Assembly (NCBI RefSeq): GCF_022581195.2
Contig: NC_061482.1
Location: forward strand, 3,472,001-3,536,000
Length of the DNA: 64,000 nt
Origin: Helicoverpa zea
Lineage: Eukaryota; Arthropoda; Insecta; Lepidoptera; Noctuidae
Direction: 5' to 3'
A program made the translations under genes and the position numbers. The notes beneath the pieces are model-generated. The model did no database searches. It was not told where the DNA came from and was given only the letters and a program-made list of their open reading frames with translations. This document shows, in pieces, positions 1 to 10,644 of the stretch (positions within the stretch are counted from its first letter, which is position 1; each line of letters opens with the position of its first letter).

Positions 1-1158
1 ATCCATAATACCTAGCTGTTTGTAATTTACTTACACAAAGCCAATAGTTTATGCTCATGTTTTGGCTTCAAAAACATTTAAGTGTCGGTGCAAAATTATG
101 TCGTCAGGTTGTCCATAAATTTAAACGATAAAGTTAAGTTCTTGATTAACAGGCCAAAAAATTCTTTGGTTTGACATACCTTTCAAATTACTGTTGATTT
201 AAATTTAAACAATAATATGGTAAGATACTTCAAGGTCAGTCAGCCATAAATAACCCTAATCTTCTTACTTTTTTTACCACTTTAGTTGAATATTAACTTG
301 GAACTCTTTTCACACAATTCATTAGACGTACATTTTGCCTCGCCATACATGCAATAAAATTCGTGACTGACCTTGAATTTATTATCCATTAAGAGGCCTT
401 AACAAACTACATAATATATTTAAAAAACACTATCTCATTTGTTGTAGCAGTAAGATGCACTTTTTAGGGCCTTCATAAATATTGTAATTATTACCTACTA
501 AGTATGTTTGCTGTACAAGGCGTTATATCGTTATAAATATCGCTTGAATCGTAAGTGTACTTTGTAATGTGTTAAGTATCTCACATTAAAAAAACTATCG
601 TGTAATCCTAACCCAATGTTATGAATGCGAAGGTCAGTTTGCTTGTTTGTAACGCTTTCATAGCCTCTAATTGAAATCCTATGGTAGCAATGACGCCTTG
701 GAGACTCCTTTACCGGGTCCAGTTATTTTGTGACGCGTATTAATCCGCGAGAAATAGCTAGTAAGAATATAATTAAGTTTACAGTAGTAAGAATAAGAAA
801 ATGCATGACATATAAATGTACTGGAGTAAATAAATCAATGCTTGTGACCTTCTTTATATAAAATTAAAAAAGGATGTATTATAGTAAATGTATAAATATA
901 TTAAGCCAACTTCTACCTTTTTAGTAACCATTGTGACCTGATAGCATATTTGTTTGTAATTAATTAATTACTGTAGCCACGATTACCGTAAACTTTCTAT
1001 TTAAGAATTCTTTTAGATGTTCTAGTCAGACCTAGTCTCAATGATCATATGGTGTATATCTCATTAGTTCTCATAGAATATAGACTGACATAATGTTTGT
1101 ATAGGTGCAAGTGCACACAACAATAGCAGGGCCGCTGGCATTGCGTGATATTAAGGGT
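1..1158. other. AT-rich DNA, no gene seen
   Basis: No open frame with codon-like character, no splice-flanked exon and no recognisable repeat stands out. It could be intergenic DNA or the untranslated end of a gene that starts outside the window. Confidence 0.4.
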
Positions 1159-1343
1159 TCATCTACAGCTACACGATGCAAGTAGCTTGCGCATGTTGAG
1201 GCACATGCGCAGGTTACGTACATGCGGGTCTAGCGACTCGCGCATGTACCAAAGCAAAATACCCACCCACGTGTTCTTGTCACTTATCACTTGCTCCAGC
1301 CACATGCACCGTGTAGACGCCTTGAATGTACGGAGGTCAAAAG
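1159..1343 (-). CDS. Possible orphan terminal exon, unknown protein
   Basis: On the minus strand a frame is open for about 60 codons and ends in TGA at 1159-1161. It follows a possible acceptor (TTTCGGTAG, exon from 1343) and reads with ordinary composition, including WLEQVISDKNTWVGILLWYM followed by several basic residues and a CSCR end. The stretch is clearly richer in G+C than the DNA around it. I do not recognise the protein. No partner exon was found upstream on the same strand, and the opposite strand is also open here (1145-1387), so it may be an exon of a gene, a transposon relic or chance. Confidence 0.22.
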
Positions 1344-3150
1344 CTACCGAAATTAGAATTAATTTTCAAAGCATCTCTTTTCAGTAATATGCACCACATT
1401 TATCACAATCACTATAATAAATGGAACTAGTCAAATCAATCTTTAGCCACTTTTTTTATGGATTTAGATAATATTCATATAAATAAAATTGTTAATTATT
1501 GTAAATGTCGTATTTATGCTTACTAACACCTTTCTCGATTTTTAAAGAATATATCAAACCAAATCTGGGATTAGACTATAATTATCCCTAGATGCAAGAC
1601 GTTACTCAAAAGTCTGAATATACAAAATGGGAACATGCCCAATGTAAATAATTAAGTATATTACGGTTAAATGGTAGTTCATAATTCAAAATATTATGTA
1701 TATAAGTACGATGATAGTAAAGTTTATCCTTTGTGCTTTCAAAGCATATAAATAAATGTAATAAAATATAACATTGCCAGTGAAATCGCGCATTTGTTAT
1801 GAATATTGTATGTTTGGCTCTAGTACCAACGTTATTGCATCAATGTACTACTCTTGGCGTTTGATAGCAATTACGCTCATTTTAATTAAAAAAAAAAAAC
1901 TAAAATCTGGGCCTAATGCTTATTTAAGTTCAAAACATAAATTATGGGAAATGCAAATAAATAAATTAAAAGATACCTACAATTTTGATTGTTAGTGTTC
2001 TGTTCGTTTAAGACAAACTATCTGGTATTCAGTGTTGGGCAATTATTTAAATATTTTTCGTATCAGCTGTGTGTTAGCACTCGCTCAGATCACACGATAT
2101 TCTTGGAACACGTTACAATTAGTCGTTAAGCAAAATGTTGGTAGAATGGCAATGCTTACTCCGTTGATATGTTGACGCCTAGACAATAATATAACAATAT
2201 CAAGAGGCCCTGTGCCGCATGGTTTACAAATAAGTGATATTCGTCAGACACATAACCGATTGTGATAAGATTTATGAAGAATATATAACTTTATATTTTA
2301 AATCCGTTACGATATGACACCTGCAAATACTTAGGCGAAAGAATGCTTAAATACTATGAGATCAATAGTTAGCAATAGTTCTAGACGTTTGTGGCGCGTT
2401 CTTTGTGAGTCTTAGAGATTAGAAAGAAATATTGAAATGGAAATTAGTCGCGTGGAATAACGTTGTGTTGTATTGTCCATGTATAGTTGTAATTATACAA
2501 TTTATTGCTGATATTAGGCACAGGTAGAAGGCAAGTCTACATATTACGTTTGAGGGTAGAGCACGCCCTTTTATTATAAATGATGTATCCACGCAACCTG
2601 ATGGCTAGGTAAGCCGTCTCCTGAATTTGATACGCCTGCTATACCTTGCGTGCAGTTTAGAAGTAAATTATAAATGAATGTGCCCTTTGATTACCAAGAA
2701 ATGTCTAGTTGTATTGTAACAAACCCTAGTTTTTTACTTTTTGTATTCCTATCTAATGTCACCAATTAGTTTAGAGTAGGTAGTTTACCTACATCTGCTT
2801 GAGTTACTTAAAGAGAGGTTTAAGTTCCAAAGTTTGAAATGTTCAATAGTTATTCAGTAAATGTAATTATAGGGTGTAACCAAAGAAATATCTTAAATAA
2901 ATAATATTAAAAACAAAATAGTTGTTATTATTTACACTAACTTTCAAGTGATTCAGTTGTCCACTTACTTGGAATTTTAGTATGTCATGAAGATACTAAT
3001 CAAGGGTGGGTATTAACTCGTTAATCGTTAATTAACGAAATCAACAAATCGCTTAGTCTACACTCAGGTAGAAGCTAATATGTACAAATTTTCATCCACT
3101 TCCTGATAGAACTTCTTCCCATAGCCGAATAAAAAGCCTAATGTTATTCT
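1344..3150. other. AT-rich DNA, no gene seen
   Basis: No supported gene. A CAGTGTTGGGCAA motif near 2031, also seen near 6293, resembles the end of hAT-type elements, but no matching inverted end was found. Confidence 0.4.
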
Positions 3151-3164
3151 GATTATAGGATTTA

Positions 3165-3512
3165 ATGATAATGGCGTCCACGGCCGATTTCGGCCACGGC
3201 GACTGTTCTCATTTAAGGAGATCAGCCAGCTGCGCATGACATATTATAGTGCACGAGCATTTGCGCAGATACAGGTGCACTCTCTATTCCTTCACTCTCA
3301 TAGCCCGATGGGACGGCAATCCGACAAGACCGGAAAGAGATCAGGCGCAGGACCGACATTTACGAGCTCTCCGATGCACACCAACTTCCAGACGACGGGC
3401 TGCTTTGTGAAAGTTTAAGAAAACCAACAAAGCTATTTCGGCCCGACCCGGGAATCGAACCCGAAACCTCGAGCACAGCAGCCGCGCATGCGACCACTAG
3501 ACCAACGAGGCA
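3165..3512 (-). mobile_element. tRNA-derived SINE (family A), full length with TSD
   Basis: Read on the minus strand, it begins with a tRNA-like head. An A box (TGGTCTAGTGG) and a B box (GGTTCGATTCC) lie between about 3510 and 3440, followed by a unique body. It is flanked by a 14-bp direct repeat, GATTATAGGATTTA, at 3151-3164 and 3513-3526. The internal pol III promoter and the target site duplication together identify a retroposed SINE. Confidence 0.88.
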
Positions 3513-3710
3513 GATTATAGGATTTATATGTAATGTAACTATGTTAATGTCAAGTTTCATCAAAATCTGATCTGCCTACACTTACTCTATCTAGGCACTT
3601 GCGCTCGCACTTCACGTAGGTCCCTACATACATCGACTACAGAGTGATAAGATACGACAAATTTTGTCGCAGAGGCTAACTGTGCTGTACTGTCACCAAC
3701 AATGCTGTAC

Positions 3711-3734
3711 ATCATCATGATGATGATGATGATG
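3711..3734. repeat. (ATG/CAT)n microsatellite
   Basis: A short CATCATGATGATGATGATGATG run immediately before the LINE fragment. Confidence 0.8.
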
Positions 3735-3739
3735 TTCAG

Positions 3740-4670
3740 TTATACTTGTCTTTTGAAGCAGATGACTATAAAACATCCATAACTGACCTTAATGAAGACC
3801 TTCACAGAATAGCCGTCTGGTCAAAAGAAAATTGTTTGGCTCTTAATCCGGCCAAAACAAAATATATGGTGTTTGGCACAAAGCAGCAATTGAAAAGACT
3901 TCCGCCAACACTCAATCTTCAACTAATGGGTGAACCCATTGAGCGAGTAGACGAGGCGCGTAGTCTTGGTTTAAATATGGACAATAATTTATTATACAAT
4001 ACAATAATATATTCGAAAAACACGTGGTTTCTTCGGTACAGAACTGTTTCTATCGTCTGAAAATACTGTACAAAATCAGACCTTTTCTATCAGAGACAAT
4101 TCGCGAATAACTCGTCGAATCACTTGTTCTGTCTAAATCAAACTACGTCGACACAGTCTACGGGCCACGTCTATTAGCTCGCACCGACCGACTCGTACAG
4201 AGAGTGCAAAATGCCTGTGCGCGTTTCTGATACTCGATTCCCCCACGAGGTCACGTCACGCCATTCCTCAACAAAAACGCCATGCTAAAAATGAAGTCAA
4301 GACGTAAGCTGCATTTAGCATGTCTTCTCTTTGGAGTCATTAAATACCAACAGCCAGCTTACTTATATGGCAAGCTGAATTGGATTAATGACAGCCGCAC
4401 ATGCGCTAGAAGACAATGCTCGAAACAACTTTGCATCCAGCCACATAGAACCACGGCGTTTAGAGGGAGTTTCCGATATGCAGCAGCGAAAGTGTGGAAC
4501 AATATTCCACCACCTATTAGGGTTATGAACACAGTCGATAGCTTTAAGAGACTTCTACGGCAGTACCTTGTAGACGAAGCTGAAGCTTGATATGACAAGG
4601 GCAAATATTTCTATTATCTAATGAATAATTTTAAATTATCAATAAGAATTGGATCTAATCTTATTTATAT
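3740..4670 (+). mobile_element. Degenerate non-LTR retrotransposon (Jockey/CR1-like) 3' part
   Basis: Two open pieces, 3746-4060 and 4282-4590, lie in different frames with stops between them. The first contains the post-catalytic RT signature (W.KEN.L.LNP.KT..MVFG). The second ends in the motif typical of Jockey/CR1-like RT C termini (AFRGSFRYAAAKVWNNIPP then SFKRLLRQYL). The 5' half of the RT, including the catalytic YADD region, and the endonuclease are missing. It is a dead 5'-truncated copy. Confidence 0.8.
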
Positions 4671-5790
4671 CGCCCACTTAGCATACTATTGTGGTTTTAT
4701 GACAATGTGTGAGGCTAATGTGTATGTAATGTGTGTAGTGTATTCTCACAGCTTAAATTGAGCATTCCTGGTCTCTCTCGGGTCACCGGCCATGATGCGT
4801 TATGGGTGCGCCATGTCTGGAGGCCTGAAAGTAACAAATACCCGTCACAATATTGCAAATTGCAGGCTGCGAGCACATGTGCTTATACGTACCTTGTGGG
4901 TATGGCCTGCTGGCAATAGTGGTGCACCCTACGGCGTGTACGTGGTGCGCGGTGATCGTTTTTGTACAGGGAAGTGGACTTTGCACTTGCAAACATCTTA
5001 TGTACCTTCGCCTGAATGATATTATTACTTAATATACATTTTTTTTCTCAAGAACGTAGGGTAGGTACCTAAAATGTAAAATTAATATTAAAAAAAACAT
5101 ATTCTATGCACGTATACGAAGTAAAATATATATGTAAATATACCTACTCACCCAATGTGGACTGCTGGCAACTAACAGCTATGTAAAAATTTTATTTAAC
5201 GAGTTTGCACAAGTCACAATTTATAATTGCTTATTTGTGTTAAATTTCACTAATATATGTCGGCAATGATCAGTGGCACGCTGAGAAATGAAAACAGATG
5301 TTGCAACTAGTTACGGCTCTTTGAATGTGTTTAACATCATAAAATTAAAATTTCATCTGTGTGAAAAAAGTCGTCGCTGAGCGATGCTTCCTCAGGATTG
5401 CGATTAGTCACGGTATGAATTTATTTATGTCTACCTCCACTTTTTATTTTATTTTTGTGACTAATCCTTCTGATTATGATTTAGGTTTCTTTTTTTTTCT
5501 TTTTATTTAGTAGTTTTATTATTTTTTCTCTCTAGAGCATAAATCATTTCATACCGTTCGACACCCGCAACTCCTCATAGGTCCAGTTGAAAACCAGCGT
5601 CAGACACTAGCTGTCTGGCATAATGCTGAACTGGATCTATTTGGCGCAACCATTTGTTACTTTTTTTTAATTTTATATAATTTTATTTTTATGTGCATGT
5701 ATTGAATTGCTTGGCTTGTGTCAATGAATAATTTTTCTTTTCTTTTTGACGTGACAACGTCTTATAAATCGATGGAGCCGGCTGCACGCA
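4671..5790. other. Non-coding DNA, no gene seen
   Basis: Short overlapping frames around 4731-5019 are open on both strands but have no splice or domain support. The block at about 5549-5650 looks like an interspersed repeat, but I cannot name it. Confidence 0.35.
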
Positions 5791-5808
5791 CGAAAAAACA
5801 TGACTCAT

Positions 5809-5870
5809 GCGGCGTTACCTCGCTCTGAGGCGTTACCTCGCTCTGAGGCGTTACCTCGCTCTGAGGCGTT
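5809..5870 (+). repeat. 18-bp minisatellite, about 3 copies
   Basis: The unit GAGGCGTTACCTCGCTCT repeats head to tail about three times and then decays at GAGGCGTTCC. Confidence 0.85.
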
Positions 5871-6479
5871 CCATCGCACAATCGGCCTACGCGTTCGGCA
5901 GCGTTCGACATCTGTCTCTCTCCCACTTGAGTGAGCGATGCGTCCGCGTAAACAGCTGCTATTCAATAATTTATTTACATATTTTCGTCAAGTATGAAGT
6001 GCAGTGAAAAGTGAATGTGGTGTAAATTGTTTATAGCAACGATAATTGCGACGATAAAGGTAATGATTCTTTCGATATTAAATATATGTTCAGTGATATA
6101 TTGTCATAATTAAAACAATTAAAACAAATAGCATGTTCATAATTAAAACAAATAGCATCAGTCCGCTAGTGCAGCGATTGTAGGTTATGCTATAACAAAA
6201 CTATAATAATAAGGTAATAGAACTATTTCACGATGAGTAAAAAATCAATTGCTTTACTATTCGATCGAAATAATTATGGAGCATAGCCAGTGTTGGGCAA
6301 AATGAAATCTAACTACTGATTACTAACTACAACTACATATTGTAGTTAGTAATCAAAACTGCAAATTACATTAAATAATCGTAAAAAGTAGTTCAAAAAT
6401 TTGATTACTAACTACAAATTGTAGTTGCAATCACGATTACGAGATTACTTTTTATAACTACCTACACATTTTAAATAAT

Positions 6480-6863
6480 AAGTCGTGGTGGCCTAGTGGG
6501 TAAAAGGACCAACCTCTCAAGTATGAGGGCGCGGGTTCGATCCCAGGTCAGGCAAGTACCAATGCAACTTTTCTAAGTTTGTATGTACTTTCTAAGTATA
6601 TCTTAGACACCATTGACTGTGTTTCGGATGGCACGTTAAACTGTAGGTCCCGGCTGTCATTGAACATCCTTGGCAGTCGTTACGGGTAGTCAGAAGCCAG
6701 TAAGTCTGACACCAGTCTAACCAAGGGGTATCGGGTTGCCCGGGTAACTGGGTTGAGGAGGTCAGATAGGCAGTCGCTTCTTGTAAAGCACTGGTACTCA
6801 GCTGAATCCGGTTAGACTGGAAGCCGACCCCAACATGATTGGGAAAAGGCTCGGAGGAAGAAG
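6480..6863 (+). mobile_element. tRNA-derived SINE (family B), full length with TSD
   Basis: The head carries an A box (TGGCCTAGTGGG) and a B box (GGTTCGATCCC). The body contains the block CGTTACGGGTAGTCAGAAGC and the tail CCGACCCCAACATGATTGGG. A 14-bp direct repeat, ACATTTTAAATAAT, flanks it at 6466-6479 and 6864-6877. Other copies in this window lie at 23573, 37807, 44012 and 56583. Confidence 0.9.
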
Positions 6864-6935
6864 ACATTTTAAATAATCAATCGCGCGTTCATGTACTGAC
6901 TTGTCGTTTGCTAGTTAAGTACAGTTACCGGCACG

Positions 6936-7115
6936 AAAGTCGAGCCCTGACTTTCACCTGCGCAGAAGTGATTTATTGGGTCCCTTTGGTGGTATGAAGG
7001 GAGCGCGGGGGCGGCGGTAAAGCGGTGATTGGCCCGCAGCGCATCGCGTCATAGCCGTCACTCGGGATTGGTTCTTAGCTGCGGTTGACGTACGTCAGGA
7101 CGACGAAACACTTCG
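6936..7115. other. CpG-rich block, probably repeat-derived
   Basis: A GC-rich island containing gcgcgggggcggcggtaaag within AT-rich DNA. It has no adjoining exon. It may be an interspersed repeat rather than a promoter; I cannot decide from sequence alone. Confidence 0.3.
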
Positions 7116-7665
7116 GGCCAATTTAATTGACACCAATTTTTATAAAATATATTTTTCTTTTTTATAAAAAATGTTTTTCATTTAATTAAAGAATAAATTA
7201 AATTCGAGGTAAAAAATGTTAATAAGAAAAGTACCAAGGTACGAAGTAGTTTTTTCTTGTCAAACCAGAAAATTTAACCTATATTTTAAATTAGAAACAC
7301 TTTTGATTATCTAATTCCATCCCAATTTCCATTTCTCAATTAAATCAATCAATATATTTTTTTTCTTTAAATCACTGAGCCAGTATGAAATTACTTAGGG
7401 AACTTAGGAAAAAATAAATAAATATATTTAAAAAAAAGAATTGACATAATTGTATTTATGCGTACACATAAATGTAACTTGATCAGTTCAATTATGATTT
7501 CCATTAACCTCCTTCTCTACATCCATACAAAATATCTATCAAACAAATAAAATGAAAATTTTCTTTTGAAAAATGCAACCATTCCATCAGTATTTTCTTA
7601 TGACGTTGTCACGTTCAACTATCGTCAGTAAACCGACTTTACAGACAACCAATTTTATTTATTAT

Positions 7666-7716
7666 GTTTCGAGCTTTTTTCCCACTATGTTGGGGTCGGC
7701 TTCACAGTCTAACCCG
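7666..7716 (-). mobile_element. Family B SINE, tail remnant
   Basis: Matches the 3' end of family B in reverse orientation (ccactatgttggggtcggct), with the rest of the element missing. Confidence 0.6.
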
Positions 7717-8081
7717 ATGTAGCTTACAATGTCGATTTTTTTCTAACGCAACTATTATTGTACTTTGAATTTTCACATTGAATTTCCGTAGAGCACAGTT
7801 GTTTTAAGATAAACGGACGTTGAAAATGTCGGTGAACTCGACCCTAAATACATAAGTTTAAGAGGAGTAAGGGATACCTTACATAAATATAATATATTTA
7901 AAAATAGTCTTACTATAATAGCTAAAGCTAGCGGCCGCAGATGCACCACTGGTTTGTATGTGATATAGCTGCAGCCGACTTCCGCGGCATGTGCGGTCGG
8001 CAGCTAGCTTTCAAAACGTACCTTTACGAAGAATGTGCGAGCGGTGGTTTGTGGTTCCTATCACGTACCTATAGATATGTC

Positions 8082-8232
8082 TTCCATCATCCATCATCAG
8101 CCTATCGCAGTCCACTGCTGGACAAAGGCCACTCCAAGTGCACGCCACTGAGATCGATTTTCGGCTTCTCGCACCCAGTTCCTGCCAGCCGTCTTGCGCA
8201 AGTCATCACTCCACCGTGCCTGAGGACGTCCT
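8082..8232 (-). mobile_element. RTE-like LINE 3' fragment
   Basis: Carries the common lepidopteran block cagtccactgctggacaaag with an upstream CAT-rich stretch, read in reverse. A second short relic of the same type lies at 60254-60310 on the plus strand. Confidence 0.6.
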
Positions 8233-8342
8233 ACACTACGTATCATATCCTCTTTGTTTACAACTCTAAGATTATTTTCTATAATCTATGGGCTTTCGGC
8301 TTCGTCGTAGAATAACATTGACATGTTTAAAGGTAAATAAAG

Positions 8343-10280
8343 ATGATTAAAATCGCAGCAATACTTATTATCCTCGCGTATCTTGCACAAGCTGTTCATA
8401 GAAATCGAAAAGAAGACAAACTTCTGTTGAGTCCTATTGAATTGATAGATCTTGTGAGAGAAGAGCAGCTTAAAAGTAAGGGGTCTCATGAAATCAAACA
8501 AACTTCAGCGAATGTGATACCACCTGTGAAGGATAATAAGCATTTGGATCCAGATGAATCGGAATATGAACCAGGTAAATGTCTGTTTGTTTGTGCACAT
8601 ATCCCGTAGGTACCTACAATCTACGAATTCAATGGAAACAACGGGTCAGTGGGTCGTCTTAGGGGACTCAGAAAAAAATATGCATCATGCGCTAGACGGC
8701 TAGACTTTGTTTCATTAAAATAGGTAACTCTGTCTGTATGTCTGTCTGTTACGCTTCACGTCTAAACCACAGTACCGATTTTTATAAAATTTGGCGGCGA
8801 AGCCGCGGGCGCAATCTAGTAATATTATTAACTAGCTTCCGCACGCGGCCTCGCCCGCGTAGAGTTCGGTTATATCGCGTTTCCAAGAGAATTCTTCAAA
8901 AGTCCGGGATAAAAACTATCCTCTGTTCTTTCTCAAGGTCAACTCTATCTCTGTACCATTAAAATCAGTTCAGACGTGAAAGCGTAAGACACTTAGATCA
9001 GTAGCCGACGAAACACAGACCAGTGGATTTTTAGTGACCTAAGCTATCAGACAAAGAATCTGAAACTTAGTCAGAAAGTCTTTGAAGAAATCGGTCCAAC
9101 TATATGTCCTACTAAAAGCCTGACTGACGTGGACGTTTAACCTTAATATTGATATCTTTGGATTGATTCTAGTTACACATACCATAATAGACTGTCAGTG
9201 AAAAATATTCTGTGCTGTACTTCGATTGTAATAAAAACTAAATTAAAAATGTTAAAAATCCCTGACAAATTTTCTTTTATTATTAACTAGCTTCCGCCCG
9301 CGGTTTCACCCGCGTCCGATATGACTGTTTCCCGTAGCCAGATGGTGACAAAAAACTATCCTATGCCCTTTTCCCGGGGCTAAGCTATGTCCCCTCTAAT
9401 TTTCAGCTAAAACGATTCAGCCGTTCTTCAGTTATAAAATGTGTAATTAACACGACTTTGTTTAATATAGGTACCTAGGCATACAGAAAAACACTAAAAA
9501 ACGTCGTTTAATGAAAGATCATTTCATCACGTTACCATAAAAAAAACTATTTTCTTCCCGTCTTTTTAGTTCATATTAATGCTACAGTGCAGCAGGCCAA
9601 CTCCCATTTACCTACAGGCAGCACATATTTTGAACCTTGTCAATGTATTAGACAGCTATGAAAGTTCTCATTCAGAAAATAACACAGAAAAATAGAAATT
9701 ACTTATACCTACCTACTTATTAGATAGAAGCTTTTGGAATATCTGTGAGATAGAAACCCTTCGTCATCATTGACTGAGCTGAAACAAGCGCAATGATTCG
9801 ATGATTCAGGTCAACCAATCACGGACTCTACGTTGCAAATGGAGGATTTGTGTAGGTACTGACAGTTTCGGGACGAGAGGGGAAGGCAGGACTGACCCAC
9901 CCCCCTACAGAATAGTATCGAAATCGAACCCCAGTGCAGCCCTATTGTTACGCCCATTCATAAATTTACATACGCTGTGTATTCGGACGGCTTTATTCTC
10001 CCCTTTGCAATGCTTGACCGATTTATCTAGGTTGAGTGCGTCTTTTTTAGCGTCCTGCGAAGATGATCAATCGTTGAAGAATCGAAAAATCTGGAGTCGC
10101 TGGAGTAAGTGGGGTGATTGTTCGGTGACTTGCGGCGGTGGCACGATCACGCGGTATCGAGTCTGTGTTGCGGGCCGCTGCGCTCCGGGCGAGCGCGAGG
10201 AACAGCGGCGTCCTTGCGCGCGCGCACCCTGTCACACCCCCTTCTACAACATGACAGATGACCTGCGGGAAGTCGAATAA
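8343..10280 (+). CDS. Small secreted protein with one thrombospondin type-1 repeat
   Basis: Two exons, 8343-8574 and 10051-10280, join through CCAG|GTAAAT and TTTTTTAG|CG in phase 1 to give 153 residues. Residues 1-17 are a hydrophobic signal peptide (MIKIAAILIILAYLAQA). Residues 18-90 are charged and look disordered. Residues 91-140 form one TSP1 repeat: W92, W95 and W98 of the WxxW ladder, then CSVTCGGG, the RYRVC strand and six cysteines in the usual order. A short acidic tail ends in DLREVE. An extra cysteine at position 80 could pair intermolecularly. TSP1 repeats bind glycans and proteins outside the cell; the specific role here is unknown. AATAAA follows at 10305. The 1.5-kb intron carries two Lep1-like repeats. 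It is the first of three secreted-protein genes on this strand. Confidence 0.82.
8816..8995 (+). mobile_element. Lep1-like (Helitron-type) repeat
   Basis: Starts with actagcttccgcacgcggcc and ends near the motif 'gtgaaagcgtaa', as typical Lep1-like copies do. It lies in the intron of the TSP1 gene. Confidence 0.6.
9287..9475 (+). mobile_element. Lep1-like (Helitron-type) repeat
   Basis: Starts with actagcttccgcccgcggtt and ends after gccgttcttcagttataaaa. Same type as the copies at 8816 and 28298. Confidence 0.6.
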
Positions 10281-10304
10281 GACATTCTACATGAGCTTCG
10301 CTTG

Positions 10305-10310
10305 AATAAA
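10305..10310 (+). terminator. Polyadenylation signal of the TSP1-repeat gene
   Basis: AATAAA, 25 bases after the stop codon. Confidence 0.6.
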
Positions 10311-10644
10311 TAAACACTATAGTAAATTGTTCGTTTTAGTTTTCTCATTATCAATAATCACTTTAAGCATTACGCTATGATTAACCTACGGGTCTGGTAT
10401 CAGTTTAGGTTATGATCCAAAGGTTTGTATGTTTCTTTGACACGACCTTCTGTGAAGTTCGCAGAATTTGGTCGATTGGCAGCATTACCGCGTAAGACTA
10501 ATGTTTACATGAAGATGTAAACACATTTTCACACGGAATTTCAGCCAGTTATGGGAGAACGCTAGTGAAACTGACAGTTCCATCAATAACTCAACGCGGT
10601 TTAGACGGTTGTAATTAATTATTTTTTTGTATTTTCATATCAGA

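Noticed and set aside
2031..2060. hAT transposon end (CAGTGTTGGGCAA)
   Set aside because: No mirrored end or 8-bp duplication was found.
3440..3512. tRNA gene on the minus strand
   Set aside because: The tRNA-like region is the head of a SINE with TSD; the cloverleaf is imperfect and the sequence continues into a SINE body.
6484..6560. tRNA gene
   Set aside because: A and B boxes belong to a family B SINE found in several copies.
6592..6867. Open frame repeated at 37938-38231 and 43953-44261
   Set aside because: Identical peptides come from SINE family B read backwards; not a gene.
7941..8315. Upstream exon of the TSP1-repeat gene
   Set aside because: Much of the frame lies in an RTE-like repeat, and a good signal-peptide start exists at 8343.
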